A stretch of 64,000 bases of DNA from Luidia sarsii (GCA_949987565.1 OX465120.1:11889080-11953079), one strand, 5' to 3'; counted from the first letter of the stretch, positions 37,468 to 51,169 are shown. Made by a program: numbers and translations. The notes: generated by a model from the letters alone, not told the origin.

Positions 37468-38181
37468 CTTCACACAGTAAGGACTGTGCATTTAGCACGT
37501 TAATTTGTCATATAGTTTTTCCAAAAATATCGGGACTCTATTCGTCAGTAGTATGCAGCGCCCTCTATCAGGCAAACAGGTCTGGGTGGATGATTACAAG
37601 GGGTGGTCATCCTCTCAGACCTGTTTTTCCAAACATGCACAAGAATAACAATGAAATTGAAGGCGTTTTTTCTTTAAATCAGTTTGAAGTACAAAATTGG
37701 ACGCGGAGAAGATGGTCTAGTAAATATCTGATTGAATCCTTATCAAAAAATATTCCTGCCTTGGAGGAAATGCATCATATTACAAGATGGGATTTGGTTT
37801 TTTCAGCTCGCACAACAGTGGGGCGAAATAGTGTTTTTTTACGAGTATAGGGATATATGTGTTATCGTGGGACGAAAATGGGGCGATGTATTAGCATAAC
37901 TCTAAAACATCATTTTTCAATCTATTTGGTATAAGCTAGTGAAAATAGACAAATGTGTGCATGCAGCTTAAGAAGAGCTCTGGTGCATTTAGATATATAT
38001 CACGAAACTGGAGATTAATTCGTAATAAAAACATATTTACATGGAATAAGCCCAGAGCTCAGGTATAGCGGGTGTAATATTAAATAACAACAAGCGCAAG
38101 GGGGCGGTAGACATTTCATGTTATGTCCTCTCGTCAGTATTATGCAGCGCCCTCTATCAGGAAACAGGTCTCGCTCGAAAC
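37468..38181 (+). mobile_element. Insert copy 5
   Basis: Same as copy 4, with seven T and the GATTTGG variant. Left truncated monomer 37356-37467. The right divergent monomer 38182-38411 also carries TTAGAGAATTCC. Confidence 0.6.
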
Positions 38182-40600
38182 GTGATTAAACACTCGGAGC
38201 GACCAGACACATGAGGAATCGTTGCCTTTATCTTAAAATTTAAGACTAAAATATGTTCTCCAACCGGGATAGTTTGATAACCTATGGTTAGAGAATTCCT
38301 AGGGCTGCATACAGGTAAAATTTTAAATCTCTCGAGTTAATACTGATGGTTCTTTTGAATTTTAAAGCCAAACTTTCTCTCTACAGATACTCTCCGTCGT
38401 CAATGTTTACAAGTAATTGCGCACTCGGAGCGCACAGGCCCATGAGGGGTCGTTGCCTTATTCTCAAAATTCATCAAAAGAAATATTCTCAAACCTGGTA
38501 AGTTTGATCACCTATCTTTAGAGTATTCCCAGGGCTGTTTGTAGGCCAAATTTTAGTGGTTTTGAGTTAATATTAGAGGGACTATTGATTTCAAAAGCAT
38601 AACTTTCTGTCTACTGATACTCTCCGCCGTCAATGTTTACAAGTCATTGCGCACTCGGAGCGCTAAGACACATAAGGGGTCGTTGCCTTTCCCTCAAAAT
38701 TCATCAAAAGAAATGTTCTCAAACCTGGTAAGTTTGATAACCTATCTTCAGAGTATTCCCAGGGCTGTTTGTAGGCCAAAATTTAGTGGTTTTGAGTTAA
38801 TATTAGAGGGACTATTGATTTGCAAAGCATAACTTTCTCTCTACTGATACTCTCCGCCGTTCAATGTTTACAAGTCATTGCGCACTCGGAGCGCTCAGAC
38901 ACATAAGGGGTCGTTGCCTTTCCCTCAAAATTCATCAAAAGAAATGTTCTCAAACCTGGTAAGTTTGATCACCTATCTTTACAGTATTCCCAGGGCTGTT
39001 TGTAGGCCAAATTTTAGTGGTTTTGAGTTAATATTAGAGGGACTATTGATTTGCAAAGCATAACTTTCTCTCTACTGATACTCTCCGCCGTCAATGTTTA
39101 CAAGTCATTGCGCACTCGGAGCGCTAAGACACATAAGGGGTCGTTGCCTTTCCCTCAAAATTCATCAAAAGAAATGTTCTCAAACCTGGTAAGTTTGATC
39201 ACCTATCTTTAGAGTATTCCCAGGGCTGTTTGTAGGCCAAATTTTAGTGGTTTTGAGTTAATATTAGAGGGACTATTGATTTGCAAAGCATAACTTTCTC
39301 TCTACTGATACTCTCCGCCGTTCAATGTTTACAAGTCATTGCACACTCGGAGCGCTCAGACACATAAGGGGTCGTTGCCTTTCCCTCAAATTGAATGAAA
39401 AGAAATGTTCTCAAACCTGGTAAGTTAGATCACATATCTTTAGAGCATTCCAAGGGCTGTTTGTAGGCCAATTTTTAGTGGTTTTGAGTTAATATTAGAG
39501 GGACTATTGATTTGCAAAGCGTAACTTTCTCTCTACTGATACTCTCCGCCGTTCAATGTTTACAAGTCATTGCGCACTCGGAGCGCTCAGACACATGAGG
39601 GGTCGTTGCCTTTCCCTCAAAATTCATCAAAAGAAATGTTCTCAAACCTGGTAAGTTAAATCACCTATCTTTAGAGCATTGCAAGGGCTGTTTGTAGGCC
39701 AAATTTGAGTGGTTTTGAGTTAATATTAGAGGGACTATTGATTTCAAAAGCATAACTTTCTGTCTACTGATACTCTCCGCCGTCAATGTTTACAAGTCAT
39801 TGCGCACTCGGAGCGCTCAGACACATAAGGGGTCATTGCCTTTCCCTCAAAATTCATAAAAAGAAATGTTCTCAAACCTGGTAAGTTTGATCACCTATCT
39901 TTAGCGTATTCCCAGGGCTGTTTGTAGGCCAAATTTTAGTGGTTTTGAGTTAATATTAGAGGGACTATTGATTTGCAAAGCATAACTTTCTCTCTACTGA
40001 CACTCTCCGCCGTTCAATGTTTACAAGTGATTGCGCACTCGGAGCGCACAAACACATGAGGGGTCGTTGACTTTCCCTCAAAATTCATCAAAGGAAATAT
40101 TCTCAAACCTGGTAAATCTGATCACCAATCGTTATACTATACCAAGGGCTATTTGTGAGCCAAATTTCAGTGGTTTTGAGTTAATATTAGAGGGACTTTT
40201 GATTTACAAAGTATAACTTTCTCTCTACTGATACCCTCCGCCGTTCAATGTTTACAAGTGATTGCGCACTCGGAGCGCACAGACACACGAGGGGTCGTTG
40301 CCTTTCCCTCAAAATTCATCAAAGGAAATATTCTCAAACCTGGAAAGTTTGATCACCAATCGTTAGAGTATTCCAAGGGCTATTTGTGAGCCAAATTTCA
40401 GTGGTTTTGAGTTAATATTAGAGTGACTATTGATTTCCAAAGCGGAACTTTCTCTCTACTGATACTCTCCGCCGTTCAATGTTTACAAGTGATTGTACAC
40501 TCCGACCGCCCAGACACATGAGGGGTCGTTGCCTTTCCCTCAAAATTATTTCTGTCGTGTTAATATTAAAGGGAATATTGATTTCCAAAGCACAACTTTC
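38182..40600 (+). repeat. 231-bp satellite array, block 6 (about 10.5 monomers)
   Basis: Mostly type A monomers, ending in one AAACACATGAGG monomer and type D monomers before insert copy 6. Adjacent type A monomers at 38,647 and 38,878 are exactly 231 bp apart and give the clearest measure of the period. No genes. Confidence 0.95.
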
Positions 40601-41314
40601 CTTCACACAGTAAGGACTGTGCATTTAGCACGTTAATTTGTCATATAGTTTTTCCAAAAATATCGGGACTCTATTCGTCAGTAGTATGCAGCGCCCTCTA
40701 TCAGGCAAACAGGTCTGGGTGGATGATTACAAGGGGTGGTCATCCTCTCAGACCTGTTTTTCCAAACATGCACAAGAATAACAATGAAATTGAAGGCGTT
40801 TTTTCTTTAAATCAGTTTGAAGTACAAAATTGGACGCGGAGAAGATGGTCTAGTAAATATCTGATTGAATCCTTATCAAAAAATATTCCTGCCTTGGAGG
40901 AAATGCATCATATTACAAGATGGGATTTTGTTTTTTCAGCTCGCACAACAGTGGGGCGAAATAGTGTTTTTTTACGAGTATAGGGATATATGTGTTATCG
41001 TGGGACGAAAATGGGGCGATGTATTAGCATAACTCTAAAACATCATTTTTCAATCTATTTGGTATAAGCTAGTGAAAATAGACAAATGTGTGCATGCAGC
41101 TTAAGAAGAGCTCTGGTGCATTTAGATATATATCACGAAACTGGAGATTAATTCGTAATAAAAACATATTTACATGGAATAAGCCCAGAGCTCAGGTATA
41201 GCGGGTGTAATATTAAATAACAACAAGCGCAAGGGGGCGGTAGACATTTCATGTTATGTCCTCTCGTCAGTATTATGCAGCGCCCTCTATCAGGAAACAG
41301 GTCTCGCTCGAAAC
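40601..41314 (+). mobile_element. Insert copy 6
   Basis: Seven-T form without the GATTTGG variant. A private change on its left flank is GTCGTGTTAATATT (about 40,555) for GTCGAGTTAATATT. The right monomer 41315-41544 has CCGGAATAG for CCGGGATAG. Left truncated monomer 40489-40600. Confidence 0.6.
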
Positions 41315-42810
41315 GTGATTAAACACTCGGAGCGACCAGACACATGAGGAATCGTTGCCTTTATCTTAAAATTTAAGACTAAAATATGTTCTCCAACCGG
41401 AATAGTTTGATAACCTATGGTTAGACAATTCCTAGGGCTGCATACAGGTAAAATTTTAAATCTCTCGAGTTAATACTGATGGTTCTTTTGAATTTTAAAG
41501 CCAAACTTTCTCTCTACAGATACTCTCCGTCGTCAATGTTTACAAGTAATTGCGCACTCGGAGCGCACAGGCCCATGAGGGGTCGTTGCCTTATTCTCAA
41601 AATTCATCAAAAGAAATATTCTCAAACCTGGTAAGTTTGATCACCTATCTTTAGAGCATTGCAAGGGCTGTTTGTAGGCCAAATTTTAGTGGTTTTGAGT
41701 TAATATTAGAGGGACTATTGATTTCAAAAGCATAACTTTCTGTCTACTGATACTCTCCGCCGTCAATGTTTACAAGTCATTGCGCACTCGGAGCGCTAAG
41801 ACACATAAGGGGTCGTTGCCTTTCCCTCAAAATTCATCAAAAGAAATGTTCTCAAACCTGGTAAGTTTGATCACCTATCTTTAGAGTATTCCCAGGGCTG
41901 TTTGTAGGCCAAATTTTAGTGGTTTTGAGTTAATATTAGAGGGACTATTGATTTGCAAAGCATAACTTTCTGTCTACTGATACTCTCCGCCGTCAATGTT
42001 TACAAGTCATTGCGCACTCGGAGCGCTCAGACACATAAGGGGTCATTGCCTTTCCCTCAAAATTCATAAAAAGAAATGTTCTCAAACCTGGTAAGTTTGA
42101 TCACCTTTCTTTAGCGTATTCCCAGGGCTGTTTGTAGGCCAAATTTTAGTGGTTTTGAGTTAATATTAGAGGGACTATTGATTTGCAAAGCATAACTTTC
42201 TCTCTACTGACACTCTCCGCCGTTCAATGTTTACAAGTGATTGCGCACTCGGAGCGCACAAACACATGAGGGGTCGTTGACTTTCCCTCAAAATTCATCA
42301 AAGGAAATATTCTCAAACCTGGTAAATCTGATCACCAATCGTTATAGTATACCAAGGGCTATTTGTGAGCCAAATTCCAGTGGTTTTGAGTTAATATTAG
42401 AGGGACTTTTGATTTACAAAGTATAACTTTCTCTCTACTGATACCCTCCGCCGTTCAATGTTTACAAGTGATTGCGCACTCGGAGCGCACAGACACACGA
42501 GGGGTCGTTGCCTTTCCCTCAAAATTTATCAAAGGAAATATTCTCAAACCTGGAAAGTTTGATCACCAATCGTTAGAGTATTCCAAGGGCTATTTGTGAG
42601 CCAAATTTCAGTGGTTTTGAGTTAATATTAGAGTGACTATTGATTTCCAAAGCGGAACTTTCTCTCTACTGATACTCTCCGCCGTTCAATGTTTACAAGT
42701 GATTGTACACTCCGACCGCCCAGACACATGAGGGGTCGTTGCCTTTCCCTCAAAATTATTTCTGTCGAGTTAATATTAAAGGGAATATTGATTTCCAAAG
42801 CACAACTTTC
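41315..42810 (+). repeat. 231-bp satellite array, block 7 (about 6.5 monomers)
   Basis: The shortest interval between inserts. It runs from the divergent flank monomer through type A monomers, one AAACACATGAGG monomer and type D monomers. It contains the junction of the 2,210-bp duplication at 41,954-41,969. No genes. Confidence 0.95.
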
Positions 42811-43524
42811 CTTCACACAGTAAGGACTGTGCATTTAGCACGTTAATTTGTCATATAGTTTTTCCAAAAATATCGGGACTCTATTCGTCAGTAGTATGCA
42901 GCGCCCTCTATCAGGCAAACAGGTCTGGGTGGATGATTACAAGGGGTGGTCATCCTCTCAGACCTGTTTTTCCAAACATGCACAAGAATAACAATGAAAT
43001 TGAAGGCGATTTTTCTTTAAATCAGTTTGAAGTACAAAATTGGACGCGGAGAAGATGGTCTAGTAAATATCTGATTGAATCCTTATCAAAAAATATTCCT
43101 GCCTTGGAGGAAATGCATCATATTACAAGATGGGATTTTGTTTTTTCAGCTCGCACAACAGTGGGGCGAAATAGTGTTTTTTTACGAGTATAGGGATATA
43201 TGTGTTATCGTGGGACGAAAATGGGGCGATGTATTAGCATAACTCTAAAACATCAATTTTCAATCTATTTGGTATAAGCTAGTGAAAATAGACAAATGTG
43301 TGCATGCAGCTTAAGAAGAGCTCTGGTGCATTTAGATATATATCACGAAACTGGAGATTAATTCGTAATAAAAACATATTTACATGGAATAAGCCCAGAG
43401 CTCAGGTATAGCGGGTGTAATATTAAATAACAACAAGCGCAAGGGGGCGGTAGACATTTCATGTTATGTCCTCTCGTCAGTATTATGCAGCGCCCTCTAT
43501 CAGGAAACAGGTCTCGCTCGAAAC
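42811..43524 (+). mobile_element. Insert copy 7 (last in window)
   Basis: Seven-T form. Private changes are GGCGATTTTTC (about 43,007) for GGCGTTTTTTC and CATCAATTTTC (about 43,252) for CATCATTTTTC. Left truncated monomer 42699-42810, right divergent monomer 43525-43754. No further copy is seen in the remaining 20.5 kb. Confidence 0.6.
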
Positions 43525-46500
43525 GTGATTAAACACTCGGAGCGACCAGACACATGAGGAATCGTTGCCTTTATCTTAAAATTTAAGACTAAAATATGTT
43601 CTCCAACCGGGATAGTTTGATAACCTATGGTTAGACAATTCCTAGGGCTGCATACAGGTAAAATTTTAAATCTCTCGAGTTAATACTGATGGTTCTTTTG
43701 AATTTTAAAGCCAAACTTTCTCTCTACAGATACTCTCCGTCGTCAATGTTTACAAGTAATTGCGCACTCGGAGCGCACAGGCCCATGAGGGGTCGTTGCC
43801 TTATTCTCAAAATTCATCAAAAGAAATATTCTCAAACCTGGTAAGTTTGATCACCTATCTTTAGAGCAGTGCAAGGGCTGTTTGTAGGCCAAATTTTAGT
43901 GGTTTTGAGTTAATATTAGAGGGACTATTGATTTCAAAAGCATAACTTTCTGTCTACTGATACTCTCCGCCGTCAATGTTTACAAGTCATTGCGCACTCG
44001 GAGCGCTAAGACACATAAGGGGTCGTTGCCTTTCCCTCAAAATTCATCAAAAGAAATGTTCTCAAACCTGGTAAGTTTGATCACCTATCTTTAGAGTATT
44101 CCCAGGGCTGTTTGTAGGCCAAATTTTAGTGGTTTTGAGTTAATATTAGAGGGACTATTGATTTGCAAAGCATAACTTTCTCTCTACTGATACTCTCCGC
44201 CGTTCAATGTTTACAAGTCATTGCGCACTCGGAGCGCTCAGACACATAAGGGGTCGTTGCCTTTCCCTCAAAATTCATCAAAAGAAATGTTCTCAAACCT
44301 GGTAAGTTTGATCACCTATCTTTAGAGTATTCCCAGGGCTGTTTGTAGGCCAAATTTTAGTGGTTTTGAGTTAATATTAGAGGGACTATTGATTTGCAAA
44401 GCATAACTTTCTCTCTACTGATACTCTCCGCCGTTCAATGTTTACAAGTCATTGCGCACTCGGAGCGCTAAGACACATGAGGGGTCGTTGCCTTTCCCTC
44501 AAAATTCATCAAAAGAAATGTTCTCAAACCTGGTAAGTTTGATCACCTATCTTTAGAGTATTCCCAGGGCTGTTTGTAGGCCAAATTTTAGTGGTTTTGA
44601 GTTAATATTAGAGGGACTATTGATTTGCAAAGCATAACTTTCTCTCTACTGATACTCTCCGCCGTTCAATGTTTACAAGTCATTGCACACTCGGAGCGCT
44701 CAGACACATAAGGGGTCGTTGCCTTTCCCTCAAATTTAATGAAAAGAAATGTTCTCAAACCTGGTAAGTTAGATCACCTATCTTTAGAGCATTCCAAGGG
44801 CTGTTTGTAGGCCAATTTTTAGTGGTTTTGAGTTAATATTAGAGGGACTATTGATTTGCAAAGCGTAACTTTCTCTCTACTGATACTCTCCGCCGTTCAA
44901 TGTTTACAAGTCATTGCGCACTCGGAGCGCTCAGACACATGAGGGGTCGTTGCCTTTCCCTCAAAATTCATCAAAAGAAATGTTCTCAAACCTTGTAAGT
45001 TAAATCACCTATCTTTACAGTATTCCCAGGGCTGTTTGTAGGCCAAATTTGAGTGGTTTTGAGTTAATATTAGAGGGACTATTGATTTCAAAAGCATAAC
45101 TTTCTGTCTACTGATACTCTCCGCCGTCAATGTTTACAAGTCATTGCGCACTCGGAGCGCTCAGACACATAAGGGGTCATTGCCTTTCCCTCAAAATTCA
45201 TAAAAAGAAATGTTCTCAAACCTGGTAAGTTTGATCACCTATCTTTAGCGTATTCCCAGGGCTGTTTGTAGGCCAAATTTTAGTGGTTTTGAGTTAATAT
45301 TAGAGGGACTATTGATTTGCAAAGCATAACTTTCTCTCTACTGACACTCTCCGCCGTTCAATGTTTACAAGTGATTGCGCACTCGGAACGCACAAACACA
45401 TGAGGGGTCGTTGACTTTCCCTCAAAATTCATCAAAGGAAATATTCTCAAACCTGGTAAATCTGATCACCAATCGTTATAGTATACCAAGGGCTATTTGT
45501 GAGCCAATTTTCAGTGGTTTTGAGTTAATATTAAGGGGCTTTTGATTTACAAAGCATAACTTTCTCTCTACTGATACTCTCCGCCGTTCAATGTTTACAA
45601 ATGATTGCGCACTCAGAGCGCACAGACACATAAGGGGTCGTTGCCTTTCCCTCAGAATTCATCAAAAGAAATGTTCTCAAATCTGGTAAGTTTGATCACC
45701 TATCTTTAGAGTATTCCCAGGGCTGTTTGTAGGCCAAATTTTAGTGGTTTTGAGTTAATATTAGAGAGACTATTGATTTGCAAAGCATAACTTTCTCTCT
45801 ACTGATACTCTCCGCCGTCAATGTTTACAAGTCATTGCGCACTCGGAGCGCTCAGACCCATATGGGGTTGTTGCCTTTCCCTCAAAATTCATCAAAAGAA
45901 ATGTTCTCAAACCTGGTAAGTTTGATCACCTATCTTTAGAGTATTCCCAGGGCTGTTTGTAGGCCAAATTTTAGTGGTTTTGAGTTAATATTAGAGGGAC
46001 TATTGATTTGCAAAGCATAACTTTCTCTCTACTGATACTCTCCGCCGTTCAATGTTTACAAGTGATTGCGCACTCGGAGCGCACACACACATGAGGGGTC
46101 GTTGCCTTTCCCTCAGATTTCATCAAAGGAAATATTCTCAAACCTGGGAAGTTTGATCACCAATCGTTAGAGTATTCCCAGGGCTGTTTGTAGGCCCAAT
46201 TTTAGTGGTTTTGAGTTAATATTAGAGGGACTATTGATTTGCAAAGCATAACTTTCTCTCTACTGATACTCTCCGCCGTTCAATGTTTACAAGTGATTGC
46301 GCACTCGGAGCGCACAGACACATGAGGGGTCGTTGCCTTTCCCTCAGAATTCATCAAAGAAAACATTCTCAAACCTGGTAACTCTGATCACCAATCGTTA
46401 GAGTATTCCCAGGGCTGTTTATAGACCAAATTTTAGTGGTTTTGAGTTAATATTAGAGGGGCTATTGATTTGCAAAGCATAACTTTCTCTCTACTGATAC

Positions 46501-47439
46501 TCTCCGCCGTTAAATGTTTACAAGTCATTGCGCACTCGGAGCGCTCAGACACATGAGGGGTTGTTGCCTTGCCCTCAAATTTCATCAAAAGAAATGTTCT
46601 CAAACCTGGTAAGTTTGATCACCTATCTTTAGAGTATTCCCAGGGCTGTTTGTAGGCCAATTTTTAGTGGTTTTGAGTTAATATTAGAGGGCCTATTGAT
46701 TTGCAAAGCATAACTTTCTCTCTACTGATACTCTCCGCCGTCAATGTTTACAAGTCATTGCGCACTCGGAGCGCTCAGACACATGAGGGGTCGTTGCCTT
46801 TCCCTCAGAATTCATCAAAGAAAACATTCTCAAACCTGGTAACTCTGATCACCAATCGTTAGAGTATTCCCAGGGCTGTTTATAGACCAAATTTTAGTGG
46901 TTTTGAGTTAATATTAGAGGGGCTATTGATTTGCAAAGCATAACTTTCTCTCTACTGATACTCTCCGCCGTTCAATGTTTACAAGTCATTGCGCACTCGG
47001 AGCGCTCAGACACATAAGGGGTCGTTGCCTTGCCCTCAAAATTCATCAAAAGAAATGTTCTCAAACCTGGTAAGTTTGATCACCTATCTTTAGAGTATTC
47101 CCAGGGCTATTTGTAGGCCAATTTCTAGTGGTTTTGAGTTAATACTAGAGGGACTATTGATTTACAAAGCATAACTTTCTCTCTACTGATACTCTCCGCC
47201 GTTCAATGTTTACAAGTCATTGCGCACTCGGAGCGCTCAGACACATAAGGGGTCGTTGCCTTGCCCTCAAAATTCATCAAAAGAAATGTTCTCAAACCTG
47301 GTAAGTTTGATCACCTATCTTTAGAGTATTCCCAGGGCTGTTTGTAGGCAAATTTTTAGTGGTTTTGAGTTAATATTAGAGGGACTATTGATTTGCAAAG
47401 CATAACTTTCTCTCTACTGATACTCTCCGCCGTCAATGT

Positions 47440-50400
47440 TTACAAGTCATTGCGCACTCGGAGCGCTCAGACACATAAGGGGTCGTTGCCTTTCCCTCAA
47501 AATTCATCAAAAGAAATGTTCTCAAACCTGGTAAGTTTGATCACCTATCTTTAGAGTATTGCCAGGGCTGTTTGTAGGCCAAATTTTAGTGGTTTTGAGT
47601 TAATATTAGAGGGACTATTGATTTGCAAAGCATCACTTTCTCTCTACTGATACTCTCCGCTGTTCAATGTTTACAAGTGATTGCGCACTCGGAGCGCACA
47701 GACACATGAGGGGTCGTTGCCTTTCCCTCAGAATTCATCAAAGAAAATATTCTCAAACCTGGGAAGTTTGATCACCAATCGTTAGAGTATTCCCAGGGCT
47801 GTTTGTAGGCCAAATTTTAGTGGTTTTGAGTTAATATTAGAGGGACTATTGATTTGCAAAGCATAACTTTCTCTCTACTGATACTCTCCGCTGTTCAATG
47901 TTTACAAGTCATTGCACACTCGGAGCGCTCAGACACATAAGGGGTCGTTGCCTTTCCCTCAAATTTAATTTAAAAAAATGTTCTCAAACCTGGTAAGTTA
48001 GATCACCTATCTTTAGAGCATTCCAAGGGCTGTTCGTAGGCCAAATTTTAGTGGTTTTGAGTTAATATTAGAGGGACTATTGATTTGCAAAGCATAACTT
48101 TCTCTCTACTGATACTCTCCGCCGTTCAATGTTTACAAGTCATTGCGCACTCGGAGCGCACAGACACATGAGGGGTCGTTGCCTTTCCCTCAGAATTCAT
48201 CAAAGAAAACATTCTCAAACCTGGTAACTCTGATCACCAATCGTTAGAGTATTCCCAGGGCTGTTTATAGGCCAAATTTGAGTGGTTTTGAGTTAATATT
48301 AGAGGGGCTATTGATTTGCAAAGCATAACTTTCTCTCTACTGATACTCTCCGCCGTTCAATGTTTACAAGTCATTGCGCACTCGGAGCGCTCAGACACAT
48401 AAGGGGTCGTTGCCTTTCCCTCAAAATTCATCAAAAGAAATGTTCTCAAACCTGGTAAGTTTGATCACCTATCTTTAGAGTATTCCCAGGGCTGTTTGTA
48501 GGCCAATTTTTAGTGGTTTTGAGTTAATATTAGATGGACTATTGATTTGCAAAGCATAACTTTCTCTCTACTGATACTCTCCGCCGTCAATGTTTACAAG
48601 TCATTGCGCACTCGGAGCGCTCAGACACATGAGGGGTCGTTGCCTTTCCCTCAGAATTCATCAAAGGAAATATTCTCAAACCTGGGAAGTTTGATCACCA
48701 ATCGTTAGAGTATTCCCAGGGCTGTTTGTAGGCCAAATTTTAGTAGTTTTGAGTTAATATTAGAGGGACTATTGATTTGCAAAGCATAACTTTCTCTCTA
48801 CTGATACTCTCCGCCGTTCAATGTTTACAAGTCATTGCGCACTCGGAGCGCACAGACACATGAGGGGTCGTTGCCTTTCCCTCAGAATTCATCAAAGAAA
48901 ACATTCTCAAACCTGGTAACTCTGATCACCAATCGTTAGAGTATTCCCAGGGCTGTTTATAGACCAAATTTTAGTGGTTTTGAGTTAATATTAGAGGGGC
49001 TATTGATTTGCAAAGCATAACTTTCTCTCTACTGATACTCTCCGCCGTTCAATGTTTACAAGTCATTGCGCACTCGGAGCGCTCAGACACATAAGGGGTC
49101 GTTGCCTTGCCCTCAAAATTCATCAAAAGAAATGTTCTCAAACCTGGTAAGTTTGATCACCTATCTTTAGAGTATTCCCAGGGCTGTTTGTAGGCCAAAT
49201 TTTAGTGGTTTTGAGTTAATATTAGAGGGACTATTGATTTGCAAAGCATAACTTTCTCTCTACTGATACTCTCCGCCGTCCATGTTTACAAGTGATTGCG
49301 CACTCGGAGCGCTCAGACACATAAGGGGTCGTTGCCTTTCCCTCAAAATTCATCAAAAGAAATGTTCTCAAACCTGGTAAGTTTGATCACCTATCTTTAG
49401 AGTATTCCCAGGGCTGTTTGTAGGCCAAATTTTAGTGGTTTTGAGTTAATATTAGAGGGACTATTGATTTGCAAAGCATAACTTTCTCTCTACTGATACT
49501 CTCCGCCGTTCAATGTTTACAAGTCATTGCGCACTCGGAGCGCTCAGACACATGAGGGGTCGTTGCCTTTCCCTCAGAATTCATCAAAGGAAATATTCTC
49601 AAACCTGGGAAGTTTGATCACCAATCGTTAGAGTATTCCCAGGGCTGTTTATAGACCAAATTTTAGTGGTTTTGAGTTAATATTAGAGGGGCTATTGATT
49701 TGCAAAGCATAACTTTCTCTCTACTGATACTCTCCGCCGTTCAATGTTTACAAGTCATTGCGCACTCGGAGCGCTCAGACACATAAGGGGTCGTTGCCTT
49801 GCCCTCAAAATTCATCAAAAGAAATGTTCTCAAACCTGGTAAGTTTGATCACCTATCTTTAGAGTATTCCCAGGGCTGTTTGTAGGCCAAATTTTAGTGG
49901 TTTTGAGTTAATATTAGAGGGACTATTGATTTGCAAAGCATAACTTTCTCTCTACTGATACTCTCCGCCGTCCATGTTTACAAGTGATTGCGCACTCGGA
50001 GCGCTCAGACACATAAGGGGTCGTTGCCTTTCCCACAAAATTCATCAAAAGAAATGTTCTCAAACCTGGTAAGTTTGATCACCTATCTTTAGAGTATTCC
50101 CAGGGCTGTTTGTAGGCCAAATTTTAGTGGTTTTGAGTTAATATTAGAGGGACTATTGATTTGCAAAGCATAACTTTCTCTCTACTGATACTCTCCGCCG
50201 TTCAATGTTTACAAGTGATTGCGCACTCGGAGCGCACAGACACATGAGGGGTCGTTGCTTTCCCCCCAGAATTCATCAAAGGAAATATTCTCAAACCTGG
50301 GAAGTTTGATCACCAATCGTTAGAGTATTCCCAGGGCTGTTTGTAGGCCAAATTTTAGTGGTTTTGAGTTAATATTAGAGGGGCTATTGATTTGCAAAGC

Positions 50401-51169
50401 ATAACTTTCTCTCTACTGATACTCTCCGCCGTTCAATGTTTACAAGTCATTGCGCACTCGGAGCGCTCAGACACATAAGGGGTCGTTGCCTTTCCCTCAA
50501 AATTCATCAAAAGAAATGTTCTCAAACCTGGTAAGTTTGATCACCTATCTTTAGAGTATTGGCAGGGCTGTTTGTAGGCCAAATTTTAGTGGTTTTGAGT
50601 TAATATTAGAGGGACTATTGATTTGCAAAGCATCACTTTCTCTCTACTGATACTCTCCGCTGTTCAATGTTTACAAGTGATTGCGCACTCGGAGCGCACA
50701 GACACATGAGGGGTCGTTGCCTTTCCCTCAGAATTCATCAAAGAAAATATTCTCAAACCTGGGAAGTTTGATCACCAATCGTTAGAGTATTCCCAGGGCT
50801 GTTTGTAGGCCAAATTTTAGTGGTTTTGAGTTAATATTAGAGGGACTATTGATTTGCAAAGCATAACTTTCTCTCTACTGATACTCTCCGCTGTTCAATG
50901 TTTACAAGTCATTGCACACTCGGAGCGCTCAGACACATAAGGGGTCGTTGCCTTTCCCTCAAATTTAATTTAAAAAAATGTTCTCAAACCTGGTAAGTTA
51001 GATCACCTATCTTTAGAGCATTCCAAGGGCTGTTCGTAGGCCAAATTTTAGTGGTTTTGAGTTAATATTAGAGGGACTATTGATTTGCAAAGCATAACTT
51101 TCTCTCTACTGATACTCTCCGCCGTTCAATGTTTACAAGTCATTGCGCACTCGGAGCGCACAGACACAT
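47440..51169 (+). repeat. Segmental repeat, spacing 3,000 bp (13 monomers)
   Basis: About 47,440-48,169 matches 50,440-51,169 at exactly 3,000 bp, including the rare AATTTAATTTAAAAAAATG and GCTGTTCGTAGG variants. One difference is ATTGCCAGGG (47,559) against ATTGGCAGGG (50,559). Confidence 0.75.

Larger units (their letters stand above)
33946..38590 (+). repeat. Segmental repeat, spacing 2,674 bp (inserts 4 and 5)
   Basis: 33,946-35,916 matches 36,620-38,590 at 2,674 bp spacing, including CGGAGGGCACAG (34,237/36,911), insert copies 4 and 5 with their shared private variants, and both flank monomers. One difference seen is CAGTGCTTTTG (34,362) against CAGTGGTTTTG. The matched 1,971 bp is shorter than the spacing, so later change or an additional exchange in the ~700-bp interval is likely. 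Confidence 0.78.
39744..44179 (+). repeat. 2,210-bp tandem duplication (inserts 6 and 7)
   Basis: 39,744-41,969 matches 41,954-44,179 at 2,210 bp spacing, with shared GACACTCTCCGCC (39,999/42,209) and AAACACATGAGG monomers. The match is longer than the spacing, so this is a true tandem duplication. Its junction falls inside 41,954-41,969, between GATTTGCAAAGC and CTTTCTGTCTAC. Confidence 0.82.

Noticed and set aside
38640..38870. Hammerhead ribozyme in the satellite (minus strand TTGATGA ... GAAA; plus strand CTGATAC)
   Set aside because: The conserved C of CTGANGA is replaced, the intervening bases do not form stem II, and the plus-strand CTGATAC lacks the GA. In the insert, minus-strand CTGACGA (about 4586-4592) is followed by GAAA, but the bases between do not pair as stem II.
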